This document shows positions 53,780-63,014 of a stretch of 64,000 bases of DNA, piece by piece. Every line of letters begins with the position of its first letter. Position 1 is the stretch's first letter. The stretch covers positions 806,001 through 870,000 of the forward strand of contig NZ_CP083590.1 in NCBI RefSeq assembly GCF_020099395.1, written 5' to 3'. The stretch is from Streptomyces mobaraensis (GTDB lineage: Bacteria; Actinomycetota; Actinomycetes; Streptomycetales; Streptomycetaceae). Under the pieces are notes generated by a model that had not been told where the DNA came from, did not search any database, and saw only the letters and a list, made by a program, of their open reading frames with translations. Both the position numbers and the translations under genes were made by a program.

Positions 53780-54896
53780 GTGGGCATCCCCGCCGAAGGC
53801 ACGTACCTGCTCAAGAACTTCGCGGCCAACCTCTACGCCGGCACCAAAGGGAGGGCGGCGCAGCCCGCGACCATCGTCGAGCAGTGGTCCCTGCTACGCG
53901 AGGGCGAGCGGGAGAGCCAGGTGTGGCGGCTGCCGGCCCGTACCGGCAAGGACGCCAAGGAGGGTGACTGCTTTCTGGTCAACGTGCACAGCGGGCTGCG
54001 TCTTTACATCAAGGGTAACGAGCTCAACGTCTCGCGCGACGCGTACGCGGAACTGTGGAACGGGGACCAGCCCGAAGAACTGGACAGCCCGACCTGGCGC
54101 ATCACCGAGGAAGGCTCCGGGCTCTACGCGCTGTGCAACCGCCGCAGCGGGCACTGGCTGCGCATCCGGGACTTCAACCCGGATCCGGGCATGGAACTGG
54201 AGCAGGGAGAGAAGGACGAGGACCAGAAGAACCGCGCCTATGCGCTCTGGCACGTCGAGCCCGTCGACGCCCAGGGCAAGGCCATCCCAGGCGGGGCTGC
54301 CCCGGGGAAGACCGGGGAGCAGACCGGCAGTGGGCAGACGACGCCCACCGCTGAGCCGGGAGTCTGCGGCACCAAGCGCGAGTCCTACCTCGGCACCTAC
54401 CAAGGGACGTACAAGCGGGAACCGTCCACGGGCGTCATGAGGCCCACGTTCGAGGGCAGGATCGGGGATGCGTTCGCGCAGATCGGTGCCTACTTGGACA
54501 GCGGCACCTGGGACATGACCGCGCGCTTCTTCATGGACGGCAACACCACCAAGGTGGAGACGACGTTCCGGCTGACGTCCGGCTCCACGCAAGTACACGG
54601 CCGCGGGTACAGCAAGGTAGTCGAGTACCGCTCTGACCTCCGCAACCGTTGCGTCAACTTCGTCTCGCAGGCCGAATCGACACCCGAGGAAGGCGGGGAA
54701 TTCGACTACCAGGTGCCAGAGCCCGGTGTCTCGAAGAAGGGGCACCTCGGCGGCTACAACCACCAGCGCAACGTGGAATTCATCCTCTCAGCGGCGGACC
54801 CCCCGTCAGGGAACCGACATCCCGCTGCGGCTGCACCAGAACACCACGGACTTCTACGGTGCGCGGCACATCGTCGAACTCCGCCGCGCGGACTGA
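53780..54896 (+). CDS. Beta-trefoil-like protein with a 3' frameshift
   Basis: GTG 53780 has AGGAGG upstream. Residues about 1-165 look like a ricin-type beta-trefoil (GTYLLKNFAANLYAGTKGRA, FLVNVHSGLRLYIKGNELNV, YALCNRRSGHWLRIRDFNPD). A Gly/Pro/Thr linker follows, then a second domain (YLGTYQGTYKREPSTGVMRP, GTWDMTARFFMDGNT). At a run of six C (54799-54804) the frame slips. Dropping one base gives the sensible end GTDIPLRLHQNTTDFYGARH and a stop at 54896; as read the frame runs on to 55066. No signal peptide. Lectin-like or structural role unknown. Confidence 0.65.
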
Positions 54897-55490
54897 ACAG
54901 CCAGGCTCCCCGCTCCCGACACGGGACACTGCAGGCGGACCGCCCTGCCCGGTTTCCGGCCGTTGCACGGCCTGCAGTTGGGTGCCCTGCCTTTCAACTG
55001 GTCGTGGCTATCAGCCCAGTCGACTCAGCCGGCTGCGCCGGCCGGGCGTCGCGCCCCGGGCGATAAGCGACGAATCCGCTCGTGCCCAGGTCAGCCACGC
55101 GCCGAACAAGCGGCACCGGCCGGCCCGCGAGGACTTCGAGCGCACCAGACCGGTAGCACCCGCCCTTCGGCACATCGATCGGACGGTGAAGTCCCTGATC
55201 CTGGTCACCGCCTGCCACTCGTTCGTCGCCGCCGCCGGCCGCGCCGTTCCCGGCCTACCGGGCCGGTCTCCGGGCGACGACGAACGAGTGATCGTGCGGC
55301 AGAACACAGCCAAGGCACGGGCGACACCCGGCTGATCGAGCAGGCCGTTCGGCACCGGCAAGGCCGACATGGAGACGAGCGCGCCCGGCTGCCGAGCCGA
55401 GTAGCCATACCCCGCGCCCCACAGCGACCGCGCTGCGCGGGCCGTCGGCATGCGGACAGGATCCGCGACGGTTGCGGGCGTGGGGCGCGA
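54897..55490. other. No intact gene; possible decayed coding sequence
   Basis: About 590 bp. On the minus strand, frames at 55240-55450 contain GYGYSARQPGALVSMSALPV and, in another frame, HDHSFVVARRPAR, which together resemble the end of a methyltransferase-like protein broken by a frameshift. Nothing else is recognised. Confidence 0.35.
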
Positions 55491-55860
55491 TCAGCGCGTC
55501 TCCGAGGTGTGCCAGTAGTGACGGAGCATCTCGGAGGGCCATGCGGGCGTGGTGACCGGCCCGCGGGGCCCCATCTGGGGGAAGAACGGCGCGAGGTCCA
55601 GGATCGGCGTGCCGACGACGGCGTCCAGGTCGGTGACGTGGAGGTCGTGTCCTTCGGTGCGCAGCAGGCGGGGGAAGGAGAGGGCCAGTTGGTTGGGCCT
55701 TCGGTGGTTGCGGTGGACGAAGGTGCCGGTGGCCGGCCACTGGGTGTTGCCGCGGGGGCTGCGGGTGTGGAGGGGCGGTGTGCCCGCCGACGACAGTGGC
55801 GATGCCGGTGGCTTCGAAGAAGGTTCCGGGCACGGCTTTCCCTTCCCGCATGGCCGAGGA
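55491..55860 (-). pseudogene. TrmO-family tRNA methyltransferase, internally deleted
   Basis: The N-terminal piece FFEATGIATVVGGHTAP is followed, in another frame, by HTRSPRGNTQWPATGTFVHR, NHRRPNQLALSFPRLL and LHVTDLDAVVGTPILDLAPF, ending in PAWPSEMLRHYW. This is the TrmO/VirR fold that N6-methylates t6A37. About 70 residues between strand 1 and the RSPRG segment are missing and the reading frame is broken at the join, so the gene is not functional as read. Confidence 0.7.
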
Positions 55861-56248
55861 GCTCCCGCCAGGGGCGCCACCTCGGGCACTGTCATGGCGC
55901 TCCCTACGTCGCTGAGGACCGCCACCGACGGCGCACGGAACGCGCCACATGACCCGCTGGAACCAAACACGAACCAGAGGACGAAACGCTCAGTGAGCGG
56001 CGGAGGTCATGGCCGGGGCGTGGACGCGAGCCGCCGGGCTTCGCCCGGACCGCCGGACCGCCACTGCGGCGGGCCGCCCCATAGGGGGCACGGCCCGCCG
56101 CCGTGGCATCGCGTCTTCCGGGCGAGGCCCGGGCGTCACAGCCCCACGGACCGGAGGGTCTCCTCGGGGGAGTCCGCGTAGAGCCGGGCTCCCGCGATCT
56201 TCGGGTGGAAGGACTGGGCCGAAACCGGCTGGTCGGGATCGTCAGGCG
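55861..56248. other. Gap between TrmO-like pseudogene and PP2C gene
   Basis: About 390 bp. On the minus strand 56215-56136 encodes a protein-like tail (SFHPKIAGARLYADSPEETL, then RSVGL and stop) directly after repeat B, perhaps the end of a lost gene. No other feature. Confidence 0.3.
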
Positions 56249-56345
56249 GTTTCCCCACGCTACAACGAGTCGCGTGTCCGAGCAGCGTTCCCAGGGTTTG
56301 ACAGGGCTCATGCCGACCGCTGCCGGCTACCTGACGCACCGTCAG
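56249..56345. repeat. 97-bp repeat B, partner of 22447-22545
   Basis: Starts GTTTCCCCACGCTACAACGA and ends GCACCGTCAG. It is in the same orientation as repeat A, 34 kb away, with 59 of the first 70 positions identical. It lies just after the 3' end of the PP2C gene. See repeat A for interpretation. Confidence 0.6.
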
Positions 56346-56365
56346 CCATGCGGGTGTTGCCGCGT

Positions 56366-57599
56366 TCAACCGATGCCGCCGACAGCCGGGGACGAGTGGC
56401 CGAACGCGTTCGGCCCGCCGTCGGTGGCGCGTTCCCAGGAGTCGGTGCCGTGCCAGTCCAGTACCAGCGTGGTCGCGTCGTCGGGCATACGGCCTTCGCA
56501 GGCGTCGCGTACCGCCTCGGCCAGGGTCCGTACCACCTCGCGGGGGTGCTCTTCGCGGGTGGCGCGGAGGAGAGCGGGCAGGTCCACGGCGCCGGCGCCG
56601 CGCTCCTGCATGCCGTCGGTCAGCAGCACCAGACGGTCGCCGGGCAGCAACTCCAGCTCCTGGGCCTCGTACCGGACCGGGGCGTGGATGCCGAACGGCA
56701 GGTTGACCTTCAGCGGCACCTCTTCCGCCCGGCCTTGCCGCAGCCGCAGCGGCCAGGGATGACCGGCGTTGACCAGCCGGCAGACGCCTGTGTCCAGGCT
56801 GATGCGCAGCAACTGGCCGGTGGTCATGCCCCGGCCGTAGGAGTGCACGGCCTCGTGCGCGGCCCACGCCTGTTCGGTGATGCCGCTTCCGACGCGGCGC
56901 GCGCCGCGCAGTGCGTTGACGGTGAGGGTGGCCAGCAGCGCCGAGTCGGTGTCGTGGCCCATGGCGTCGGTTATCGACAGGTGCAGGGTGTCGCGGTCGA
57001 GGGCGTAGTCGTAGGTGTCGCCGCCGATGTCGTCGGCCGGTACCAGCCCGCCGGCCAGGGTGAACTGGGCCGCCTCGCAGCAGGGCGCCGACGGCAGCAA
57101 CTGGTGCTGGATCTCCGCGGCCAGGCTGGTCCGGGTCGTCCGTCTGCCCCAGTGGTACAGGTCGGTGAAGCGCCGGTCGGTGACCACGATGTACGCCAGC
57201 GCGTGGGCGGCCTGCGCCACCTGCTCCCGCACCTCGTCGTCCACGCAGGACAGCGACAACTCCAGGACACCGAGGCAGTCCCCCCCGGTTCGTGACCGGC
57301 GCGATGAGGCAGACCCCGCCCTCGCCGTCCGCCTCCTCATGAAGGCGCTGGTCGCGCAGCACCCGCTCGTACACGCTGCCGCGCAACGCACAGCGCTCCG
57401 GTCCACCGTCCCTGAGCGGCTCACCGGCCCGCGGCAGCCTGACCATTTCCCTGCCGACCAGGTCGACGAAGAGGAAGGACACCACGCGCGCGCCGAACCG
57501 CTTCTCCAGGTTCCGGGCGACCACGTCCACCGACTCCACCGGCGCGGCCTCCTCCGCCGCGCGCAGCACCTCGTCCAGCCCGAATCGTCCGCCGTCCAC
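56366..57599 (-). CDS. PP2C/SpoIIE-type phosphatase with homopolymer frameshift
   Basis: From GTG 57599 (GGAGG upstream) the frame gives a sensor-like N-domain ([49 protein letters not shown]). At a run of seven G (plus-strand C, 57280-57286) it slips. With six G it continues as [20 protein letters not shown] into a SpoIIE-like PPM phosphatase: [20 protein letters not shown] (metal Asp), [57 protein letters not shown]. About 410 aa when repaired. Such proteins act on anti-anti-sigma factors. Sequencing error or genuine loss. Confidence 0.8.
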
Positions 57600-58019
57600 T
57601 GCACACACCTCCCCAGTCGTTCGACCCCTTTTTCCCCCGACCGGCCGGAGCCACTCTGCCGTCACCTCGACGTGCGACACCGCTCGGCGGTGGTGACGGG
57701 CCCGAGGCGGGGTCTGCCGGAGGCGCGTGAGCGGCCCGGGCGGCTCACGCGCCGGGGGGCAGCACGGCGGCGAGCGCGCCGACGGCTCGTGCCGAAGGCC
57801 GGCGCCGCCCGAGGCGCCGGAGGCGACGGTGCTCGCGAGGGAGGGCCGTAGGAATGACCGTACTGAGCCGATCGGGTCCTTTCCGCCGGGTCAGCGTTTG
57901 CCCACGCTCGGTGATGGCACTCGGGAGTGGTCGACGACGCCCCCGCCCCTTGGGTGGCGCGTCCCGCGGCGGCGGCACGGATCTGCCGTGTCCGGCCGCC
58001 GCAGGTGAAAGGAGCTCCC
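57600..58019. other. Divergent intergenic region, no gene
   Basis: 420 bp between the PP2C gene and the rightward DUF4142 gene. GC-rich; only promoter sequences are expected and none is obvious. Confidence 0.4.
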
Positions 58020-58739
58020 ATGAGGAACCGACAGCGAATGGCCGTCGTGGCCGCCGGCACGGTGATATGCGCGTCCCTCGCGGCGTACGCCCCGGCCGTC
58101 GCCGACGGCGACGGCGGCGGTACGACCGACGGCGCGGTGACGGACGGCGCCTTCCTCAAGACCGTGCACCAGGGCAACCTCGCGGAGATCGAGGCCGGCA
58201 ACGACGCACGGACCAACGCGGTCGGCGCTTGCGTGAAGGATGTCGGCCGGATGCTGGTGCGTGACCACACCAAGCTCGACGGCGACGCCGAACAACTGGC
58301 GAGGAAGCTGAACGTCCCCCTGCCGGCCGGACCGTCCACCGAACAGAAGCAGCAGCTGGCCTCCGTCCGCGCCAAGGCCGGCACCAAGGACTACGACAGT
58401 GCCTGGCTGTCGGCCCAGGACGAGAACCACCGCAAGACCCTGGCCCTGATCGACGGCCAGGTCGCCTCCGGCCGGAACGCCGAGATCACCGCGGCGGCGA
58501 AGGCGGCACGCCCGGTGGTGGCCATGCACCTGGACCGGGTCAGCGGCGGCACCTGCCACGGCCAGGGCCCGTCGCACTCCGTCCCCGCCGGTGACGGCGG
58601 CATGGCCGCCGGTACGGACTCCGGTGGCGTCGAACCCGCCACCGTGGGCACGGCGGCGCTGGGCGGGCTCCTCCTGACGGGAGCGCTCACCTGGGGCGCA
58701 CGCCGTCGGCGCGCCCGGACCACACCCGGCCCCCGCTGA
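58020..58739 (+). CDS. Secreted DUF4142 protein with C-terminal membrane anchor
   Basis: A 239-aa protein. Signal peptide about 1-29 (MRNRQRMAVVAAGTVICASL). DUF4142 four-helix domain about 40-185: GAFLKTVHQGNLAEIEAGND, VGRMLVRDHTKLDGDAEQLA, and a paired-helix segment DENHRKTLALIDGQVASGRN. A Gly/Ser-rich linker leads to a C-terminal hydrophobic stretch (GTAALGGLLLTGALTWGA) and Arg-rich end. DUF4142 resembles the ferritin-like DUF305/DUF892 helical bundles. It lies 21 bp before a sortase gene, likely the same transcript, though no LPXTG motif is seen. Confidence 0.85.
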   Translation: MRNRQRMAVVAAGTVICASLAAYAPAVADGDGGGTTDGAVTDGAFLKTVHQGNLAEIEAGNDARTNAVGACVKDVGRMLVRDHTKLDGDAEQLARKLNVPLPAGPSTEQKQQLASVRAKAGTKDYDSAWLSAQDENHRKTLALIDGQVASGRNAEITAAAKAARPVVAMHLDRVSGGTCHGQGPSHSVPAGDGGMAAGTDSGGVEPATVGTAALGGLLLTGALTWGARRRRARTTPGPR

Positions 58740-58760
58740 CCGGAACGCCCGACGACCACC

Positions 58761-59357
58761 ATGGCCGGCCTGACGGGACGCGTGGCGCTCTGCCTCACGG
58801 GCGCCCTCACCCTGGCTCTGGTGCCGGGAGCGTTCCCCTCGGGCAGCGTCCCCGGCACCGTCCGCCCGACCGGCCACCAGGCGGCGGCACCCGAGGCGTA
58901 CGCCTCCTCGCCGCCGGTGGCCGTGGAGGTGCCGGGGCACCTCCACGCCGTGGTGGTGCCGGTGGCCGCCGGCGCCGACGGCGCGCTGGAGCTGCCCCGG
59001 CCGTCCGACACCGTGGGCTGGTGGCCCCTGGGCGCCAGGCCCGGGGCCCGCGAGGGCACCGTCCTGCTGGCCGGGCACGTCGACACCCTGGAAAACGGAC
59101 CGGGCGCCTTCGCGGCCCTGCGCGACATCCCCCTCGGCACCCGCGCCACCCTCACCAGCGCCGACGGGCGCTCACACCCCTACCTCGTCACCGAACGCCG
59201 CTCCTACCCCAAGAGCGCGGTGCCGGCCGGGTGGTTCACCGACACCGGCCGCGCCCGGCTGGCCCTGATCACCTGCGCGGGAGAGTACGACCGCCGGCGC
59301 CACCGGTACGCCGACAACCTGGTCCTCCTGGCCGACCCGCTGCCTGCGGGCCCGTGA
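58761..59357 (+). CDS. Class F sortase
   Basis: A 198-aa extracellular transpeptidase. The N-terminal signal-anchor (RVALCLTGALTLALVPGAF) is followed by the sortase barrel: LPRPSDTVGWWPLGARPGAR, TVLLAGHVDTLENGPGAFAA (catalytic His), and ARLALITCAGEYDRRRHRYA with the catalytic Cys in TCAG and a downstream Arg. Class F enzymes are the actinobacterial type and attach sorting-signal proteins to the wall. Co-transcribed with the DUF4142 gene. Confidence 0.9.
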   Translation: MAGLTGRVALCLTGALTLALVPGAFPSGSVPGTVRPTGHQAAAPEAYASSPPVAVEVPGHLHAVVVPVAAGADGALELPRPSDTVGWWPLGARPGAREGTVLLAGHVDTLENGPGAFAALRDIPLGTRATLTSADGRSHPYLVTERRSYPKSAVPAGWFTDTGRARLALITCAGEYDRRRHRYADNLVLLADPLPAGP

Positions 59358-59431
59358 GCGGACGACGCGCCCCGCGTCGTCGCGGACCCGCTTACAGCCG
59401 GGGGCTGTCCGCGAGTTCGCTGCGGGTGTCC

Positions 59432-59815
59432 TCAAAAACGGACGGTGCCGAGATCGCGGACGGTCTGGGCCAGGGCCCGGACGAGTTCGTTCTCGGCGTC
59501 CCTCCGCCACACCAGGGCGAAGGGAATGGTCCCCATGTCAGGGAGGGGGATGAAGCGCACGTGGGACACCATGGACCAGTAACGGGTGACGTGTGACGGG
59601 AACGGGTGGACGATCTCGCCGGTGATCACCAGGTGGATCGCTTCACACAGGGACTGCCCACGGAGAGCGGCTCCTGATCGCCTCCGGCCACGCTCACCGT
59701 CACGGGGCGCGTGATGGGCGAGGTGGTCGGCATGGACAGCCCCCTGCGCAACCGGCCGGTCGGCCGCTGCTCGGTGGCCTCAGGGGGCACCCCAGCGCAA
59801 CGGCGGCACAGCACT
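59432..59815 (-). pseudogene. LysR-family regulator, effector-domain fragment
   Basis: Frame 1 reads PTTSPITRPVTVSVAGGDQE and PLSVGSP. After a two-base duplication (TGTGTG) near 59645 the second frame reads TGEIVHPFPSHVTRYW, VRFIPLPDMGTIPFALVWRR and ELVRALAQTVRDLG to a stop. This is the C-terminal third of a LysR co-inducer domain. The DNA-binding half is absent. Confidence 0.7.
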
Positions 59816-59975
59816 CATCACACGTTTTTCAACCACACACTTTCGGGGGACACCACGGAGCGCTCCGCACTGCCTAGCATTCTCATCACCCCTTCCCATG
59901 CAATTGCATATGGGAAATGGCGATCTTGCAGGAAGACAACCCGCAGGTCAGAAACGCAAGGGAGAGGTCATCCAT

Positions 59976-60209
59976 ATGATCTTCAGCAACGGCATGCCGG
60001 CGAGCGCCCTCGCGGACGCGCAGTGGGTCAAGAGCAGCGACAGCATCGGCGAGGGCAACTGCGTGGAGCTGACGCGGCTGCCCGGCGGGGAGGTGGCGGT
60101 GCGCAACTCCCGCTTCCCCGACGGGGCGGCCCTCGTCTACACACGGGACGAAATGGTCGCCTTCCTCCGGGGCGCCAAGCGTTGCGAGTTCGACGGCCTG
60201 GTCGACTGA
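59976..60209 (+). CDS. DUF397 protein
   Basis: A 77-aa protein with the DUF397 pattern WVKSSDSIGEGNCVELTRLP and VRNSRFPDGAALVYTRDEMV, followed by an AFLRGAK helix. DUF397 proteins are Streptomyces partners of XRE/DUF5753 regulators and act as small antagonists or antitoxin-like factors. GGGAGAGG precedes the ATG. It lies 87 bp before its presumed regulator partner; the usual order is the reverse. Confidence 0.9.
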   Translation: MIFSNGMPASALADAQWVKSSDSIGEGNCVELTRLPGGEVAVRNSRFPDGAALVYTRDEMVAFLRGAKRCEFDGLVD

Positions 60210-60296
60210 GGCCGGAACCATAGGCCATGGGTAGAACGGCAGGCATCCACCCTCCATGCTGGGTCCGGCATCTGTCGGTCGCGCAGGGGAGAGTGG

Positions 60297-61202
60297 ATGT
60301 CTGCCGTTCCCAAGCCTCAACCACAGCAGGCTGCTTCCGTCACCGGTCGGCGAGGCGACCAGAAGCAGTCGGGCTCCACCCGGCTCCTGGGCGACGAACT
60401 CCGCAGGATGCGCCAGGAGCGCGGCTTGGGCCTGAAGGACGTCGCCCCCGTCATCCGGGGGTCGGTCTCCAAGGTCAGCCGACTGGAACGCGGCGAGAGC
60501 CCGCCGAAGGAGCGGGACGTGTGGGACCTCGTCCACTTCTACCGGGTTCCGGCGGAACGGCTGCGCATGATCGAGGAGTTGCTGCAGCAGACGCGCAACG
60601 AGGAGTGGTGGCAGCAGTACACGGACGTCACTCCTCACTTCCTGCGCCGGCTGATCAGCCTGGAGGGCCAGGCGGCGAGGATCTACACGTACGAGACACA
60701 TGTCGTCCCCGGTCTCCTGCAGACGCCTGCCTACACAAGGGTGCTGATCAGCTCCGCTCTACACGGGGCGGGTGAAACGGCCATCGAGCGGCGGGTGGCA
60801 CTGCGCCAGGGCCGCAGGGCGGCGTTCCGCGCCGGCCGTCCCAGAGTGGTCGCGCTGCTGGAAGAAGCGGTCCTGCACCGGCTCGTGGGCAGCCCCGAGG
60901 TGATGCGGGAACAGCTTCAATACTTGATCGACATCGGGCGCCAAGAGGGCATCAACATCCGCGTGATCCCGTTTCGGCGAGGCGCCGATGCCGTGCCGTT
61001 GTCGTCTGTGACCCATCTCTACTTCGACGACGGTGGCCCCCCCGAGCTGGTCTATCTGGAGCACCTCAACAGCGCCCAGTACTTGACCCGCCCAAGGGAG
61101 ATCGACCAGTACCGGCACATCCTGAACCGGCTGAGTCGATATGCCACCAACCGGGTGGAGAGCGAGGCACTCCTCGAAGAGGCGATCACCAAGCTCAACT
61201 AG
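60297..61202 (+). CDS. XRE-family regulator with DUF5753 domain
   Basis: A 301-aa protein. Residues about 28-85 are a helix-turn-helix (LGDELRRMRQERGLGLKDVA, GSVSKVSRLERGESPPKERD). Residues about 110-290 are DUF5753: ARIYTYETHVVPGLLQTPAY, LLEEAVLHRLVGSPEVMREQ, INIRVIPFRRGADAV and VYLEHLNSAQYLTRPREIDQ. Regulators of this type occur in dozens of copies in Streptomyces and influence development and antibiotic production. It pairs with the upstream DUF397 gene. Confidence 0.92.
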   Translation: MSAVPKPQPQQAASVTGRRGDQKQSGSTRLLGDELRRMRQERGLGLKDVAPVIRGSVSKVSRLERGESPPKERDVWDLVHFYRVPAERLRMIEELLQQTRNEEWWQQYTDVTPHFLRRLISLEGQAARIYTYETHVVPGLLQTPAYTRVLISSALHGAGETAIERRVALRQGRRAAFRAGRPRVVALLEEAVLHRLVGSPEVMREQLQYLIDIGRQEGINIRVIPFRRGADAVPLSSVTHLYFDDGGPPELVYLEHLNSAQYLTRPREIDQYRHILNRLSRYATNRVESEALLEEAITKLN

Positions 61203-61205
61203 GCG

Positions 61206-62048
61206 CTACAGGGCGGGAAGGCGCGCCACTCCGCCCCATTCGACCCATTCTTCGGGGCGTTTGGCCGGCAGTGGTGCCGCCGGGTCGGCCCGCCAGTCGA
61301 TGACGTCGACCAGCCCGGGCTCCAGGATGTCGAAGCCGTCGAAGTAAGCGCGGACTTCGTCCTTTTCCCGCACCCTGCCCCACCTGTCGCCGGTGCTGCG
61401 CGCCATGAGCTCGGTGACTTGACGGCGGATGGCGGGGTCGTCGCTGACGAGCTGGCAGATCACCATGAGGTTGCCGGGCCCGAGTTCCCTCAGACGTTCC
61501 GCGGTGCGGCGGACAACCGCGCGGGGGTCCCCTGCGTCATCGGTGTCGGGCAGACAGTGCAGAACGGAGACGAACAGGGCCGCCGTGCGGCGGCCGGGCT
61601 TGATGAGGTCGCGGACGGCCTGATGCTCGAAGATCTTGTCCGTGTGCCGCATGTCGGCGGAGACGACCGCCGTGTTGCGGTTCTCGTCCAGCGTGGTGCG
61701 GCCGTGGGCCAGGACGATCGGGTCGTTGTCGACGTAGACGACGCGGCAGTCGGGGTCGATCCGCTGGGCCACCTGGTGCACGTTGTCCTGGGTGGGGAGC
61801 CCCGACCCGTGGTCGAGGAACTGCTCCACTCCGTACTCGCGGACCAGGATGCCGACGACACGGCGGAGGAAGGCCCGGTTGTGGAGGGCGATTTCGCGGG
61901 AACTTGGTGCGATTTTGAGTAGTTCGGAGCAAGCTGTGCGATCCGATTGGTAGTTCTCGATCCCCCCTAATAACCAGTCGTACATGCGTGCCACGCTCGG
62001 TACGTTTGGGTCGATGTCGGAATCTTGCTCTTTCTCTCCGCGGACCAC
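61206..62048 (-). CDS. SAM-dependent methyltransferase, DUF574 family
   Basis: A 280-aa protein: NVPSVARMYDWLLGGIENYQ, DRTACSELLKIAPSSREIAL, NRAFLRRVVGILVREYGVEQ, FLDHGSGLPTQDNVHQVAQR, VVYVDNDPIVLAHGRTTLDE and FDGFDILEPGLVDVIDWRAD. This is the actinomycete DUF574/Methyltransf_19 group, often found beside XRE/DUF397 genes. It ends four bp from the convergent XRE gene. The target is unknown. GTG 62048 is the start. Confidence 0.9.
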   Translation of the reverse strand: MVRGEKEQDSDIDPNVPSVARMYDWLLGGIENYQSDRTACSELLKIAPSSREIALHNRAFLRRVVGILVREYGVEQFLDHGSGLPTQDNVHQVAQRIDPDCRVVYVDNDPIVLAHGRTTLDENRNTAVVSADMRHTDKIFEHQAVRDLIKPGRRTAALFVSVLHCLPDTDDAGDPRAVVRRTAERLRELGPGNLMVICQLVSDDPAIRRQVTELMARSTGDRWGRVREKDEVRAYFDGFDILEPGLVDVIDWRADPAAPLPAKRPEEWVEWGGVARLPAL

Positions 62049-62214
62049 GCTGCCCCCTTCGGTTGCGGTCCGAACATGACAAGAAGCCGCCCATCGTAGG
62101 GCGGCTCGGTGGTGCGGGACAGACCCCGTTCGGGGGGTGGGTGGGGATGAGGGTGGACGTGTCAGTGGAACGGATGGCGGTGGGCGACGGCCGTCCGCCG
62201 CCCACCGTGCTCAC

Positions 62215-62469
62215 TCAGTGCCGGCGGCCCCAGCTGAGGACGACCACCCACTCACGAGCCGGCGCCGGAGCGCTCCCCAGCACCTGCAGCACGGCCTCGA
62301 CGAGGGGGCAATCGACCATGGCGGCCGCTGCGATCAAGAGCCAGAGGAGCAACCTCTTGGCACGTACCCGGATTTCACCTCCTCGCGGACGCATTCCCTC
62401 CGCCTCGGAGGCAGGCATACTTAAACCGGAGGTCGAGGGCGCTCCTTCGCGCTGTCGGCTTTCACCCAT
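62215..62469 (-). CDS. Small membrane-anchored hypothetical protein
   Basis: An 84-aa product: a hydrophilic N-terminus (MGESRQREGAPSTSGLSMPA), one membrane segment (RLLLWLLIAAAAMVDCPLVE) and a C-terminus ending VVVLSWGRRH. GAGAGG lies nine nt before ATG 62469, which supports translation. No family recognised. Confidence 0.5.
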   Translation of the reverse strand: MGESRQREGAPSTSGLSMPASEAEGMRPRGGEIRVRAKRLLLWLLIAAAAMVDCPLVEAVLQVLGSAPAPAREWVVVLSWGRRH

Positions 62470-63014
62470 GACCAATTTCCTCTCTCATCAGCGTGAATTG
62501 GTTCATGTGAGGCGGCTACGGGCCGGAATCCCGTGGCCGCCTCGTCCATTTGGCAGCCGCTGCCACCGCCACAGAGCCACCTTAGCGCCGGCCGTTCACA
62601 ACGCGCGCCACTCCGGCCGCAACACCACCGGCTCATGCAAATGCTCGGCACACGCAAAGTGGTTGGGGCGTATCACCCGTCAATACTCTCCGGGCGCATT
62701 GCCCGAAATCTCTCCGTCGGGATTGAGTTCAGCATCATCGCAGCCTGTTCAGGATCGAATTCGACCGCAACAGACAGCGTCATCGACATCAGGATCCCGT
62801 GTCAGGTCCACCACAAATCCGCTCGCTCCGATCAACGTCATCCTTCAGGGAGTCGCTGCACGTGCATCATGCAAAAACAGCAAATTGCACCAGCAAGCGT
62901 GGGGGCCGCTCCCCCGCCCGTTTTCCCTGCGTATCGCCCCAACCCCGGCGCAGCGTGGGCCGTTTGCCGGAGCCCGCCCCCAATGAACGTGAGCCTCATC
63001 ACATCCATGGCGGC
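62470..63014. other. About 540 bp with no recognised gene
   Basis: Lower-GC sequence between the small membrane protein gene and the 3' end of the GH15-like gene. Open frames here lack codon bias and family motifs. Confidence 0.4.
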
